Shown piece after piece: positions 36,201-46,341 of a stretch of DNA of 64,000 nucleotides. The notes below the pieces were generated by a model. It saw only the letters and a list, made by a program, of their open reading frames with translations, was not told the origin of the DNA and made no database searches. Position 1 is the first letter of the stretch. Each line of letters starts with the position of its first letter. Position numbers and translations under genes: made by a program. The DNA is from Panicum virgatum (Eukaryota; Streptophyta; Magnoliopsida; Poales; Poaceae): assembly GCF_016808335.1 (NCBI RefSeq), contig NC_053148.1, forward strand, positions 1,493,001 through 1,557,000. The letters are read 5' to 3'.

Positions 36201-37557
36201 CTGACAATCCGATGAAGCATGTTACCGGACCTCATAGTAAGGTGCAAAGAAACCAAGCCTTATACTAGAAGAGAGCCCGGGACCTCTAAAGTCAGCAGTC
36301 CTGGATACTAGAGTACTTGTAACAGGGTAGTGAAGTACGTAAACTTAGGGTACATTACCAGGCTAAGCCACGCGGAGCTTCTCTACCCCAGGATACAAAT
36401 ACCACTTCTCCAGAGCAGGTCCTTAGGGGTCCGGACCGCCTTCCAGCTAGAAGGGGTGTCTTTACCTGACCACAAGCCAGCAACTTAACTTGGATTGTTA
36501 GCAATAAGGGAAACTCCGGTCAAGAGAAAAGAATAGTTAAACCAAGGCGAATAAATGTAATCAGGGTGGAGCCTAGGCAAAACTGAGGAGGAAAATCTCC
36601 TTTATTATTGTGGTTGTCACGGTATACATCGGAGGTCGGGATTACGAGGACGGACCTCCACCGCTCCGGACCGCTTTTGCCTGTTTGTGTGATAGGGCCA
36701 GAGGTCGGGTTTACAAGGTCGGACCTTGACCGCTCTGGACACACACGTAGACACCACGCTATTACAAAGGAGAAAATCTCTCATTCCTTTCTTAGGAGTA
36801 ACCTACGGCTGCATGCTATACAGCGTGTTCTTCTTCGGAGGTGAAGGCGCCCTGAACGTGCCTGAACCGCATCATCCAGCATCACCTCGGGAGCTCGGGG
36901 GACCCCTCCTTGCCTAAGAGCTGTCACATGCTTACATGGCATGAGACAAATTCTTTGGCTTTGAATGGAAGAGGCCCCCTCCCCCTGCCGTCGCCGTTGC
37001 CGATGGAAACCAGAGCCCTTGCGCAGCAGATGGACCGGTGCGACGCGTGGAGAAGTGCGGTCGTTCGCCGGCTTGTCCTTGGTGCTAGCGCCAGGGGCCC
37101 CCGCACGAGGAGGCGGGGTCCTGTCTGCAGCAGCACCGAGCAACGCTGAGGTGGATCTCCGGCGCTGGAGACGGCGGGACGACACGGTCAACTTCCTCCG
37201 GGATGGCCGTCGGCTCCAGGCTCTATGTTGAGAGAAAGCCTTGAGCCGACACCATGCCACCGCTGAGGAGGCGTGGCCGTTGCTTGAGAGAAAACCTTGA
37301 GTCGACGTAGGAGCAGCGGCGCGCAGCGGCGCCTCCGCTGTGCGTTGCTACGCCGGCTCTGAGGTGTCGCGGTGGCGACACACAGCAGGCGCCGCTGCCG
37401 TGCGCCGCCGCACCGAGGGCGTCGGAGTGCCGGTGCCATAGCATGCGGAGTGAGTGTGCCTTCCTTCATCTTCAAGTTCGCCGTTGCAGAGGGAGAACAC
37501 AGCCTAGAGGCCTGAAGATCCAGCCAACGCCTGTCCTCCCCACGGACCGCGCCAAAA

Positions 37558-38599
37558 TGTTGTGGGGATTTTTAGGGGTACCCACAGCCGGGTGGCGGAG
37601 CGCACCCGCCTATTCCCAGTGAGGGAGTACTCGGGGAAGTACTAGGCGATGGGGCTGGATCTTCGCTGAGACAAGGACTCAAGAACACTCGATTTAGAGT
37701 GGTTCGGGCCGCCGGAGCGTAATACCCTACGTCCACTGGGAGATGTATTGTTTTGGTTGTGTGAATGAACCTATCCTCTGCTGGCCTTGGCTCTTGCCCA
37801 GCCTGAGGTTTTCTAGCGGCGCTCCCTCCTTTTATAGATCAAGGGGGAGCGGATACATAGGACGTCGATGCCCCGACAGGTGGGCCCAACGTGAATGCGG
37901 CTACAGTGGTAGCGAATCTTTCCTTCGATATGCGTACTGCTGCTCTCCTGTCACAGGGGTCTTCTCTTGTTCCGTCAGCTAGGTGCCCGTTGGAGTAGCG
38001 TAGCTTGCGGCGTGGCCTGCTGAGGCTATTATGTAGCGTCATAATGGGTGAAGCCGAGCCGTCGTATCCGACTGTTACGGCAGACTGGCAGACGCGGCAT
38101 GGGCGGCGCCATCGGCTCCACTGCCTTGGTAATACGCGATCAATAGTGCCCCCTGGTCAGTCAAACGCCTCGGCTTCCACTATATCAAAGTGGATGTCCA
38201 CCTACTGCAATGAATGCGAAGGTAGGTGGACCTCAATATGGAGACCAAGGACTTCATACACGTGTCGGCCCCGGACCGCCCTGAGGCGGGGCGTCCAAAC
38301 TTTCCCTTCGAGAGGGGTCCGGTTGCTATCCAGGACCCTATGAGGGGTCCGGGACCCCGCGGGGGTCTGGATTCCTTGGGAGGTCCGGAGCCCTGGCTGC
38401 TTGCGCTTGAGCGCCTGTTTTTCCTGGGACACGTGGCGTTCCCAGACCTTCCCCGGCCGCGGAACAGGTCCGGACCTTTGTCGGGAGGACAGGACTTCGG
38501 ACTGCAGGGGTCCGGCTGTTTGGTTGTAGTCAAGGATGACTACTAAGGCTCTTGCCTAGTCACAGCAAGAGGGGGTACCCCAGTCCTGGGGTACCGACA
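37558..38599 (-). repeat. 5' LTR of the nested element
   Basis: 1,042 bp; TATAAAA on the minus strand at 37830-37836. The primer-site-like TTTTGGCGC lies directly downstream (37557 leftward). Confidence 0.9.
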
Positions 38600-38748
38600 G
38601 TGGATGTATGGTATTATGCTCCGGCGGCCCGAACCACTCTAAAACGGCTGTGTTCATCGTGTTCTTGAGCGAGATCGAACTAGGCGCTAGGGGCTTAGGC
38701 GGGTGCATTCCGTTACCCGGCTGTGGTTTGCCACACCACGACAAACAC

Positions 38749-39237
38749 GAACGAAACGAATTCATCAATGAACCCAACATTAAGGCATCGATAGACGATA
38801 AATAGATATATGTATTAGTTGGAAATCAATCAATTCCAGAATGAGTTTAACCAGCTCCCTCGCCATCATCACCATTCACCAGTAGTAGTAGTTTAGCCTC
38901 GACTCGACTCGAACACCACCCTCAGCTCGCTTTGGACTAAGTTTAGACGACAGAAGCACCAGCAGCAGCAGCAGCAGCAGCAGGAGGTTTTGTTTTTGAG
39001 AAAGATTAAGAATCCATCATCGTCAGTGCTAGTATGTATGTATGGATGTATAATACAGACATGTACACGTACATATACGTACTCTCGCGATCTTCAGTTT
39101 CCTGCTCCTCTTGTTTTTTGTTTTCCTCATCTCATCATTTCACCGCGCGTACATGCATCGGCGACGGTGTGTCTACGGTTTGTAAATGAGATTGTTTGTG
39201 CTGGATGGATCGTCGACGACGGACGGATCGGATCGGA
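38749..39237 (-). other. 3' flank and UTR of the receptor kinase gene
   Basis: Only 490 bp separate the kinase stop codon from the solo LTR. The segment includes a short CAG microsatellite near 38958-38982. Confidence 0.5.
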
Positions 39238-41781
39238 TCACCTCCCCTTCATGTCGGCGAGCTGCTGGAAGAGCTCCCCGGCGGCGGTGGTGGACTGGTC
39301 GGGCACGGCGGTGACGCCGCCGGCGGCGACCGTGGAGGAGCCGCCGACGACGGAGCCGTCGGCGTCGTCGGCGTCCTGCTGCGCGCCCTCGGGCGGGTTG
39401 GCGTCCTGCAGCTGCAGCGCGTACTCGAGGTTCCAGAGCACGTCGCCCATGGAGATGCGGTCGCTGCCGAACTCGGCGAGGCACTTCTCGGCGGTCTCGG
39501 CGAACTTGCCGAGCGACTCGGGGTTGACGGTGCCGGCGAGCTTGGGGTCCATGATCTTCTCGATGAGGCCCTTGCGCTTCCACTGCATCCCCCACTCGGC
39601 GAGGCTGACCTGCTCCCGCGGCAGCTGCGGGTCGATGGGCGGCCGCGCGCACAGCGCCTCCAGCAGCACCACCCCGAAGGAGTAGACGTCCGACTTGTCC
39701 GTCAGCTGCTGGCACCGGAAGTACTCCGGGTCCAGGTAGCCGAAGCTGCCCTTCACGGCGGTGCTGACGTGGAGCTGGTTCATCCCGGGCCCGTCCTTGG
39801 AGAGCCCGAAGTCGGAGACCTTGGCCACGAAGTTGTCGTCGAGCAGGATGTTGGTGGTCTTGACGTCGCGGTGGATGATGCCCTGCGCCGTGCCCGTGTG
39901 CAGGTAGTGCAGGCCGCGGGCGGCGCCGATGCAGATCTCCAGCCGCTGCTTCCACGGCAGCGGCGGCAGCACGCCCTCCTTGCCGTAGATGTGGTCCCGG
40001 AACACGCCGTTGTGCATGTACTCGTACACCAGGATCATCTCCGAGTTCTCGTCGCAGTAGCCGATGAGGGACACCAGGTGCCGGTGCCGCAGCTTGGACA
40101 GCATCTGGATCTCCGTGTTGAACTCGTTGATGCCCTGCTCCGACTCGGCGCTCCCACGCTTCACCGCCACCTTGGTGCCGTCGTCGATCTCGCCCACGTA
40201 CACGTTGCCGAACCCGCCCACGCCAATGATGGCCTTCTCGTCGAAGTTGCCCGTCGCCGCCTGGATCTCCGCGAAGGTGAAGAAGCGCCCCAGGCCCATG
40301 GTGGACGAGAAGGTGTTGCCGCTCCGGTGGGACCCGTACCCGCCCTTGCTGCCCGTGGTGAAGGACTGCCCCGTGTGGATGGGCAGCAGCCACGACGAGA
40401 AACTGCTCGACCGCTCCCAGTCCTGGGGGCGCTTGTACCACTTCACCACCATGGCGCCCAGCCCCGCGAACGCGCCGAACATCATCGCGAACCCCACTGC
40501 CGCCACCGCCTTCCGGCTGCCGCTGCCGTCGTCAGCCCGGCGCCCGTCCACGCCGAACTCGCCGTCCAGGGCGCCCACCGAGTTGCTGATCTTGAGCACC
40601 TCCATGCCGTTGAGCAGCGCGTCGATGCGCCCCGTGTCCTGCCCCATGGGCCCCACCTGGACGCTCAGCTTGTCCGTCGCCACCGACTGGTTCACCACCA
40701 AGTCCTTGTAGTAGGGCGCCGCCAGCTCGCCGCCGGTCACCGTCGACAGGTCCAGCCCGGAGACGGCCTTGCGCCCGTTGATGTACACGTCGAAGTAGAG
40801 GTCGTTGGCGGCCTTGCTCACGATGTCGGCGAAGAAGAGCCGGACCAGGTAGCCGAAGGACGCGTCCACGTCCACCTTCCACGTCAGGTTGAAGTTGGCG
40901 TTCCCGACGTCGGCGTCCGCCATCTTGGCGGCGCTCGCGTACACCGCCGTGGGCGCGACGAGCCTGGACGTCCCGTCGGGGAACTTGATGGTGCTGGCGG
41001 GCACGGACACGTCCTTGACCGCCTCCTTGGACTGCACGTACGGCGTGTCGGGGTCCCACCGCCGGCCGAGCGTGTCGTTGGCGGGGCCGATGGCCGGGCC
41101 GCCGACGTTGAGCCGGTAGAGCACCTGGTACGCCTCGTGCGCGAGGCCGGTGGTCTCGCCGAGCGGCGCGATGGCGAGCGCCGAGTCGGTGATGAGCTCG
41201 TCGGGGGCGTTGACGACCTCGAGGGCGTTGACGAAGGCGGCGGAGCCCGAGAGCGGCTGGAACTTGAGGGCGAGGCGGTTCTCGGTGGCGTTGACGAGGT
41301 ACTCCTTGAGCACGGGCTTGTTCTCCGGGGTGAAGCTGTGGAGCAGGACGTAGTCGTCGGTGACGACGCTGAAGGTGGCGGAGGCGAGGTCGACGTCGCC
41401 GCCCTTGAGCGGGAAGAGGTAGATGCGGATGAAGTGCCAGCCGGGGACGGCGAGCGGGAAGCTGTAGACGGCCTCCTCCTTGAAGACCCGCGCGGTGGAG
41501 TAGACCGGCGAGGGCACGTCGGCCTTGTCGTCGGCGACGCGGATGGCGTCCTTGGCGGCGAGCAGGTGGTTGGCCTGCGCGTCGGTCTTGTAGGACTTGC
41601 CCCCCGCCGTCACGGCCGCCGTGCTGCCGCAGTCGATGAGGAAGCTGTCCTTGGGCGTGAAGCTGGACGGCGTGGGCGGCGTCTGCGCGCCGCTGTCGGT
41701 GACGGGCCGGCCCTGCCCGGCCACCGCCGCCACCGCCGCCAGCGCGGCCAGCAGCGCCAGCGGGAGCGCCCCGCGGCGCAT
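39238..41781 (-). CDS. CrRLK1L (Catharanthus RLK1-like) receptor kinase
   Basis: Plasma-membrane receptor-like kinase of the malectin-like family that includes FERONIA, THESEUS and ERULUS; members sense cell-wall state, often through RALF peptides. One intronless frame of 847 residues, typical for the family. It has a signal peptide (about residues 1-24, MRRGALPLALLAALAAVAAV), a tandem malectin-like ectodomain (about 40-410), and a membrane helix (about 423-446). The kinase domain has GVGGFG (520-525), Lys 541 in VAVKR, HRD (637-639) and DFG (657-659). It is therefore an RD-type, probably active kinase. The KTTNILL and KGSFGYLDPEYF blocks fit the family. The kinase most resembles Arabidopsis At5g61350 (ERULUS/CAP1) from memory. 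Start chosen at 41781 because it opens the signal peptide; an in-frame ATG at 41856 is upstream. Confidence 0.94.
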   Translation of the reverse strand: MRRGALPLALLAALAAVAAVAGQGRPVTDSGAQTPPTPSSFTPKDSFLIDCGSTAAVTAGGKSYKTDAQANHLLAAKDAIRVADDKADVPSPVYSTARVFKEEAVYSFPLAVPGWHFIRIYLFPLKGGDVDLASATFSVVTDDYVLLHSFTPENKPVLKEYLVNATENRLALKFQPLSGSAAFVNALEVVNAPDELITDSALAIAPLGETTGLAHEAYQVLYRLNVGGPAIGPANDTLGRRWDPDTPYVQSKEAVKDVSVPASTIKFPDGTSRLVAPTAVYASAAKMADADVGNANFNLTWKVDVDASFGYLVRLFFADIVSKAANDLYFDVYINGRKAVSGLDLSTVTGGELAAPYYKDLVVNQSVATDKLSVQVGPMGQDTGRIDALLNGMEVLKISNSVGALDGEFGVDGRRADDGSGSRKAVAAVGFAMMFGAFAGLGAMVVKWYKRPQDWERSSSFSSWLLPIHTGQSFTTGSKGGYGSHRSGNTFSSTMGLGRFFTFAEIQAATGNFDEKAIIGVGGFGNVYVGEIDDGTKVAVKRGSAESEQGINEFNTEIQMLSKLRHRHLVSLIGYCDENSEMILVYEYMHNGVFRDHIYGKEGVLPPLPWKQRLEICIGAARGLHYLHTGTAQGIIHRDVKTTNILLDDNFVAKVSDFGLSKDGPGMNQLHVSTAVKGSFGYLDPEYFRCQQLTDKSDVYSFGVVLLEALCARPPIDPQLPREQVSLAEWGMQWKRKGLIEKIMDPKLAGTVNPESLGKFAETAEKCLAEFGSDRISMGDVLWNLEYALQLQDANPPEGAQQDADDADGSVVGGSSTVAAGGVTAVPDQSTTAAGELFQQLADMKGR

Positions 41782-42252
41782 CGTGGCCGGGCTAGCTAGT
41801 ACTGCGCGACCAGCACGTAGGGCTGGGCCCCCGCCACTACGTGGTGTGGTGGCCACCGGACGCCGGGTGGCCGGAGGAACGGCGGTGGCGATGGCGTCGA
41901 GGAGGAGGAGGTTATTGGCGGGCGGGGCCCTCTCACCCTCTCTCTGGTTGGTGGGCCCAATCGGAGGAGAGGGAGGGGGAGGGGCGTGAAATGGCGGGGG
42001 GTGTTATGGTGGCCAGCGGCGTGCCAAGTTTAAGCAGGCCATGTCTATGTTTGGGGCGCTGCCCTGCCCGGAGGCCGGCCGGTCAGCCACCGACCTGCGC
42101 GCTCCACCAGAGGCTACGCCACCTGCTATTCTTGGAGCGCCATTGTTGCTTGCTTCTGGTTTGTTTGCTCGTGCTCAATTGGATTGATTGATCACTCTCT
42201 CACTACTAGTCTCCAGTCAAGAAGATGTTGTTTCAAGTTTGAACATCATGTA
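41782..42252 (-). other. Truncated promoter region of the receptor kinase
   Basis: About 470 bp of native upstream DNA remain before the LTR element at 42253. I found no clear TATA box. The original distal promoter, if any, now lies 3.8 kb farther away, beyond 46073. Confidence 0.5.
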
Positions 42253-43279
42253 TGTCGGTACCCCAGGACTGGGGTACCCCCTCTTGCTGTGACTAGGCAA
42301 GAGCCTTTGTAGTCATCCTTGACTACAACCAAACAGCCGGACCCCTGCAGTCCGAAGTCCTGTCCTCCCGACGAAGGTCCGGACCTGTTCCACGGCCGGG
42401 GAAGGTCTGGGAACGCCACGTGTCCCAGGAAAAACAGGCGCTCAAGCGCAAGCAGCCAGGGCTCCGGACCTCCCAAGGAATCCGGACCCCCTCATAGGGT
42501 CCTGGATAGCAACCGGACCCCTCTCCAAGGGAAAGTTTGGACGCCCCGCCTCAGGGTGGTCCGGGGCCGACACGTGTATGAGGCCTTTGGTCTCCATATT
42601 GAGGTCCACCTACCTTCGCATTTATTGCGGTAGGTGGACGTCCACTTTGATATAGTGGAAGCCGAGGCGTTTGACTGACCAGGGGGCACTATTGATCGCG
42701 TATTACCAAGGCAGTGGAGCCGATGGCGCCGCCCATGCCGCGTCTGCCAGTCTGCCGTAACAGTCGGATACGACGGCTCGGCTTCACCCATTATGACGCT
42801 ACATAATAGCCTCAGCAGGCCACGCCGCAAGCTACGCTACTCCAACGGGCGCCTCGCTGACGGGACAAGAGAAGACCCCCTGTGTCAGAAGAGCAGCAGT
42901 ACGCATATCGAAGGAAAGATTCGCTACCACTGTAGCCACAGTCACGTTGGGCCCACCTGTCGGGGCATCAACGTTCTATGTATCCGCCCCCCCTGTGAAC
43001 TATAAAAGGGGAGAGCGCCGTTAGAAAACCTCAGGCTGGGTAAGAGCCAAGACCAGCAGAGGATAGATTCATTCACACAACCAAGACAATACATCTCCCA
43101 GTGGACGTAGGGTATTACGCTCCGGCGGCCCGAACCACTCTAAATCGTGTGTTCCTGAGTCCCAATCTCAGCGTAGATCTAGCCCCATCGCCTAGTACTT
43201 CCCCGAGTTCTCCCTCACTGGGAATAGGCGGGTGCGCTCCGCCACCCGGCTGTGGGTACCCCTGAAAATCCCCGCGACA
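42253..43279 (+). repeat. 5' LTR of the plus-orientation element
   Basis: 1,027 bp, TG..CA type ends, TATA box at 43001. It lies closest to the kinase promoter and reads away from the kinase. Confidence 0.9.
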
Positions 43280-45039
43280 TTTTGGCGCCGTCCGTGGGGA
43301 AGACAGGCGTTGGCTGGATCTTCAGGCCTCTGGGCTGCGTTCTCCCTCTGCAACGGCAAACTTGAAGATGAAGGAAGGCACACTCACTCCGCATGCTATG
43401 GCACCGGCGCTCCGACGACCTCGGTGCGGCGGCGCACGGCAGCGGCGTCTGCTGTGTGTCGCCACCGCGACACCTCAGAGCCGGCGTAGCAGCATGCAGC
43501 AGAGGCGCCGCTGCGCGCCGCCGCTCCTACGTCGACTCAAGGTTTTCTCTCAAGCAACGGCCACGCCCCCTCTGCGATGGCATGACGTCGGCTCAAGGCT
43601 TTCTCTCAACTTGGAGCCTAGAGCCGACAGCCATCCCGGAGGAAGTTGACTGAGACCTCCTGCCGCAGCAGCACCGGAGATCCACCTCAGCGTTGCTCGG
43701 TGCTGCTGCAGGCAGGACCCCGCCACCTCGCGCGGGGGGCCCTTGGCGCTAGCACCAAGGACAAGCCGGCGAACGACCGCACTTCTCCACGCGTCGCACC
43801 GGTCCATCTGCTGCGCAAGGGTTCTGGTTTCCATCGGCAACGGCGACGGCAGGGGGAGGGGGCCTCTTCCATTCAAGGCCAAAGAATTTGTCTCATGCCA
43901 TGTAAGCATGTGACAGCTCTTAGGCAAGGAGGGGCCCCCCGAGCTCCCGAGGTGATCCTGGATGATGCGGTTCAGGCACGTCCAAGGTGCCTTCACCTCC
44001 GAAGAACACGCTGTATAGCATGCAGCCGTAGGTTACTCCTAAGAAAGGAATAAGAGAATTTCTCCTTTGTAATAGCGTGGTGTCTATGTGTGTGTCCAGA
44101 GCGGTTAAGGTCCGACCTTGTAAACCCGGCCTCTGGCCCTATCACACAAACAGGCAAAAGCGGTCCGGAGCGGTGGAGGTCCGACCTCGTAATCCCGACC
44201 TCTGATGTATACCGTGATAACCACAATGATAAAGGAGATTTTCTTTCTTGACCTTATCTAGGCTCCACCCCGGTTACATTCATTCATTCTGGATGGCTGT
44301 TTTTTTCGGTTGACCATTTCTTCCTCCTAAACAGAGTCTTTACCATTGTTGCTAACAATCCAAGATGAGTTGCTGGCTTGTGGTTAGGTGAAGACACCCC
44401 TTCTAGCTGGAAGGCAGTCCGGACCCCTAGGGACCTGCTCTGGAGAAGTGGTATTTGTATCCTGGGGTAGAGAAGCTCCGCGTGGCTTAGCCTGGTAATG
44501 TACCCTAAGTTTACGTACTTCACTACCCTGTTACAAGTACTCTAGTATCCAGGACTGCTGACTTTAGAGGTCCCGGGCTCTCTTCTAGTATAAGGCTTGG
44601 TTTCTTTGCACCTTACTATGAGGTCCGGTAACATGCTTCATCGGATTGTCAGCAACGGCCGCTCCAAGTCCACTCCGGTGGCCCGCTCCGGCGGAGACCG
44701 CTCGCCCCGGTCGCTCCAAGTCCACTCCGGTGGCCCGCTCCGGCGGAGACCGCTCGCCACGGTCGACAAAAGCCAGGTCCGGGAAGTAGTGCTACCCCCT
44801 GAGCGAACCGAAGTCCGTGTAGCCGCTTAGCTTGGTTCCGTACCCTAAGCCTACACCTTCGTCGCCCCGTGGAGAGCACTCTAGTACCTAAACCAGGCAA
44901 CAAGCATACCGGCCTCAGGGGTCCGGGATGCCCACTCTCTCCAAGAGCACACCAACGCAATCAAGTTGCGTAGGAACACATCACGGTGGTGGCCCCACCC
45001 GCGGGTTCGGACCTCTCCCGAGGTGGGCCCGGGGGCCAC

Positions 45040-46068
45040 TGTCGGTACCCCAGGACTGGGGTACCCCCTCTTGCTGTGACTAGGCAAGAGCCTTTGTAGT
45101 CATCCTTGACTACAACCAAACAGCCGGACCCCTGCAGTCCGAAGTCCTGTCCTCCCGACGAAGGTCCGGACCTGTTCCACGGCCGGGGAAGGTCTGGGAA
45201 CGCCACGTGTCCCAGGAAAAACAGGCGCTCAAGCGCAAGCAGCCAGGGCTCCGGACCTCCCAAGGAATCCGGACCCCCTCATAGGGTCCTGGATAGCAAC
45301 CGGACCCCTCTCCAAGGGAAAGTTTGGACGCCCCGCCTCAGGGTGGTCCGGGGCCGACACGTGTATGAGGCCTTTGGTCTCCATATTGAGGTCCACCTAC
45401 CTTCGCATTTATTGCGGTAGGTGGACGTCCACTTTGATATAGTGGAAGCCGAGGCGTTTGACTGACCAGGGGGCACTATTGATCGCGTATTACCAAGGCA
45501 GTGGAGCCGATGGCGCCGCCCATGCCGCGTCTGCCAGTCTGCCGTAACAGTCGGATACGACGGCTCGGCTTCACCCATTATGACGCTACATAATAGCCTC
45601 AGCAGGCCACGCCGCAAGCTACGCTACTCCAACGGGCGCCTCGCTGACGGGACAAGAGAAGACCCCCTGTGTCAGAAGAGCAGCAGTACGCATATCGAAG
45701 GAAAGATTCGCTACCACTGTAGCCACAGTCACGTTGGGCCCACCTGTCGGGGCATCAACGTTCTATGTATCCGCCCCCCCCCTGTGAACTATAAAAGGGG
45801 AGAGCGCCGTTAGAAAACCTCAGGCTGGGTAAGAGCCAAGACCAGCAGAGGATAGATTCATTCACACAACCAAGACAATACATCTCCCAGTGGACGTAGG
45901 GTATTACGCTCCGGCGGCCCGAACCACTCTAAATCGTGTGTTCCTGAGTCCCAATCTCAGCGTAGATCTAGCCCCATCGCCTAGTACTTCCCCGAGTTCT
46001 CCCTCACTGGGAATAGGCGGGTGCGCTCCGCCACCCGGCTGTGGGTACCCCTGAAAATCCCCGCGACA
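45040..46068 (+). repeat. 3' LTR of the plus-orientation element
   Basis: 1,029 bp; matches 42253-43279 apart from the longer C run near 45773-45782. Confidence 0.9.
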
Positions 46069-46080
46069 ATGTACAAATCT

Positions 46081-46206
46081 GTTTGGCTGGCTGTGACTGT
46101 TGGCTGGTTCTGATTTGTTGTAAAAGAAAAGTACTGCTGGTTCGCTAGTGGTTGGTACTAATTTGCTGTGAGAGAAAAGTATTGTTGGTTAAGAAGCCAG
46201 CCGAAC
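46081..46206. mobile_element. Short MITE-like inverted repeat
   Basis: Begins GTTTGGCTGGCT and ends AGCCAGCCGAAC (inverse with one mismatch). The TTGGCTGGTT-like block is repeated inside. It lies eight bases beyond the LTR element's target duplication. Family not determined. Confidence 0.5.
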
Positions 46207-46341
46207 ATGGTAATGCAAACCTGAACACGCTTAATTGTTGGAGATTTTATTGGAGTTATGAGTACTCCTTTCATATTTTCCATGACATTCCTTCCCTTTT
46301 ACAGCTCTGAATTCACTCACTAGCACAAAGGCCGAGACAAA

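Larger units (their letters stand above)
34314..38599 (-). mobile_element. Young non-autonomous LTR retroelement, nested, minus orientation
   Basis: 4,286 bp with two 1,042-bp LTRs and a 2.2-kb internal region, inserted in the solo LTR with target duplication GTGGA (34309-34313 and 38600-38604). On the minus strand the 5' LTR is followed by TTTTGGCGC, a primer-binding-site-like start. The 3' LTR is preceded by a purine/G-rich tract with GGGCCCGGGGGCCAC. No gag or pol frame is present, so it depends on proteins from elsewhere. The two LTRs differ visibly by one base (34508 against 37752), so insertion was recent. Gypsy-like by its termini and primer site; this is inference. Confidence 0.9.
33441..38743 (+). 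mobile_element. Solo LTR split by a younger LTR element
   Basis: Starts TGTCGGTACCC and ends ACCACGACA, flanked by a perfect 5-bp duplication AACAC (33436-33440 and 38744-38748). Its own sequence is 33441-34313 plus 38605-38743, about 1,012 bp, with a TATAAAA box at 34219-34225. The rest is the nested element at 34314-38599 plus its target duplication. There is no internal region, so it is a solo LTR formed by LTR-LTR recombination. It shares its terminal bases with the neighbouring elements but is a different subfamily. Confidence 0.88.
42253..46068 (+). mobile_element. Young non-autonomous LTR retroelement, plus orientation
   Basis: 3,816 bp, sibling of 34314-38599. LTRs are 42253-43279 and 45040-46068, starting TGTCGGTACC and ending GCGACA, with target duplication ATGTA (42248-42252 and 46069-46073). 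TTTTGGCGCCGTCCGTGGGG follows the 5' LTR. A purine tract ending GGGCCCGGGGGCCAC precedes the 3' LTR. The 1.76-kb interior has no gag or pol. LTRs look identical except for two extra C in a C run of the 3' LTR, so the insertion is very recent. TATAAAA boxes are at 43001-43007 and 45790-45796. The interior holds two 52-bp minisatellite units near 44660-44765. Confidence 0.92.

Noticed and set aside
35492..36268. Six long overlapping frames with SGLRRSGPPEWTW-type repeats
   Set aside because: Produced by the 52-bp minisatellite rotating through frames; not proteins.
39196..41799. 867-codon plus-strand frame antisense to the receptor kinase gene
   Set aside because: It mirrors the kinase frame exactly in extent; high third-position GC in grass genes removes antisense stops. 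No domain, signal or family is visible.
34761..45617. 112-codon frames (MRRGLLRLLCSVIMGE...) repeated four times
   Set aside because: They are within the LTRs of two elements; repeated occurrence reflects LTR copies, not a gene family.
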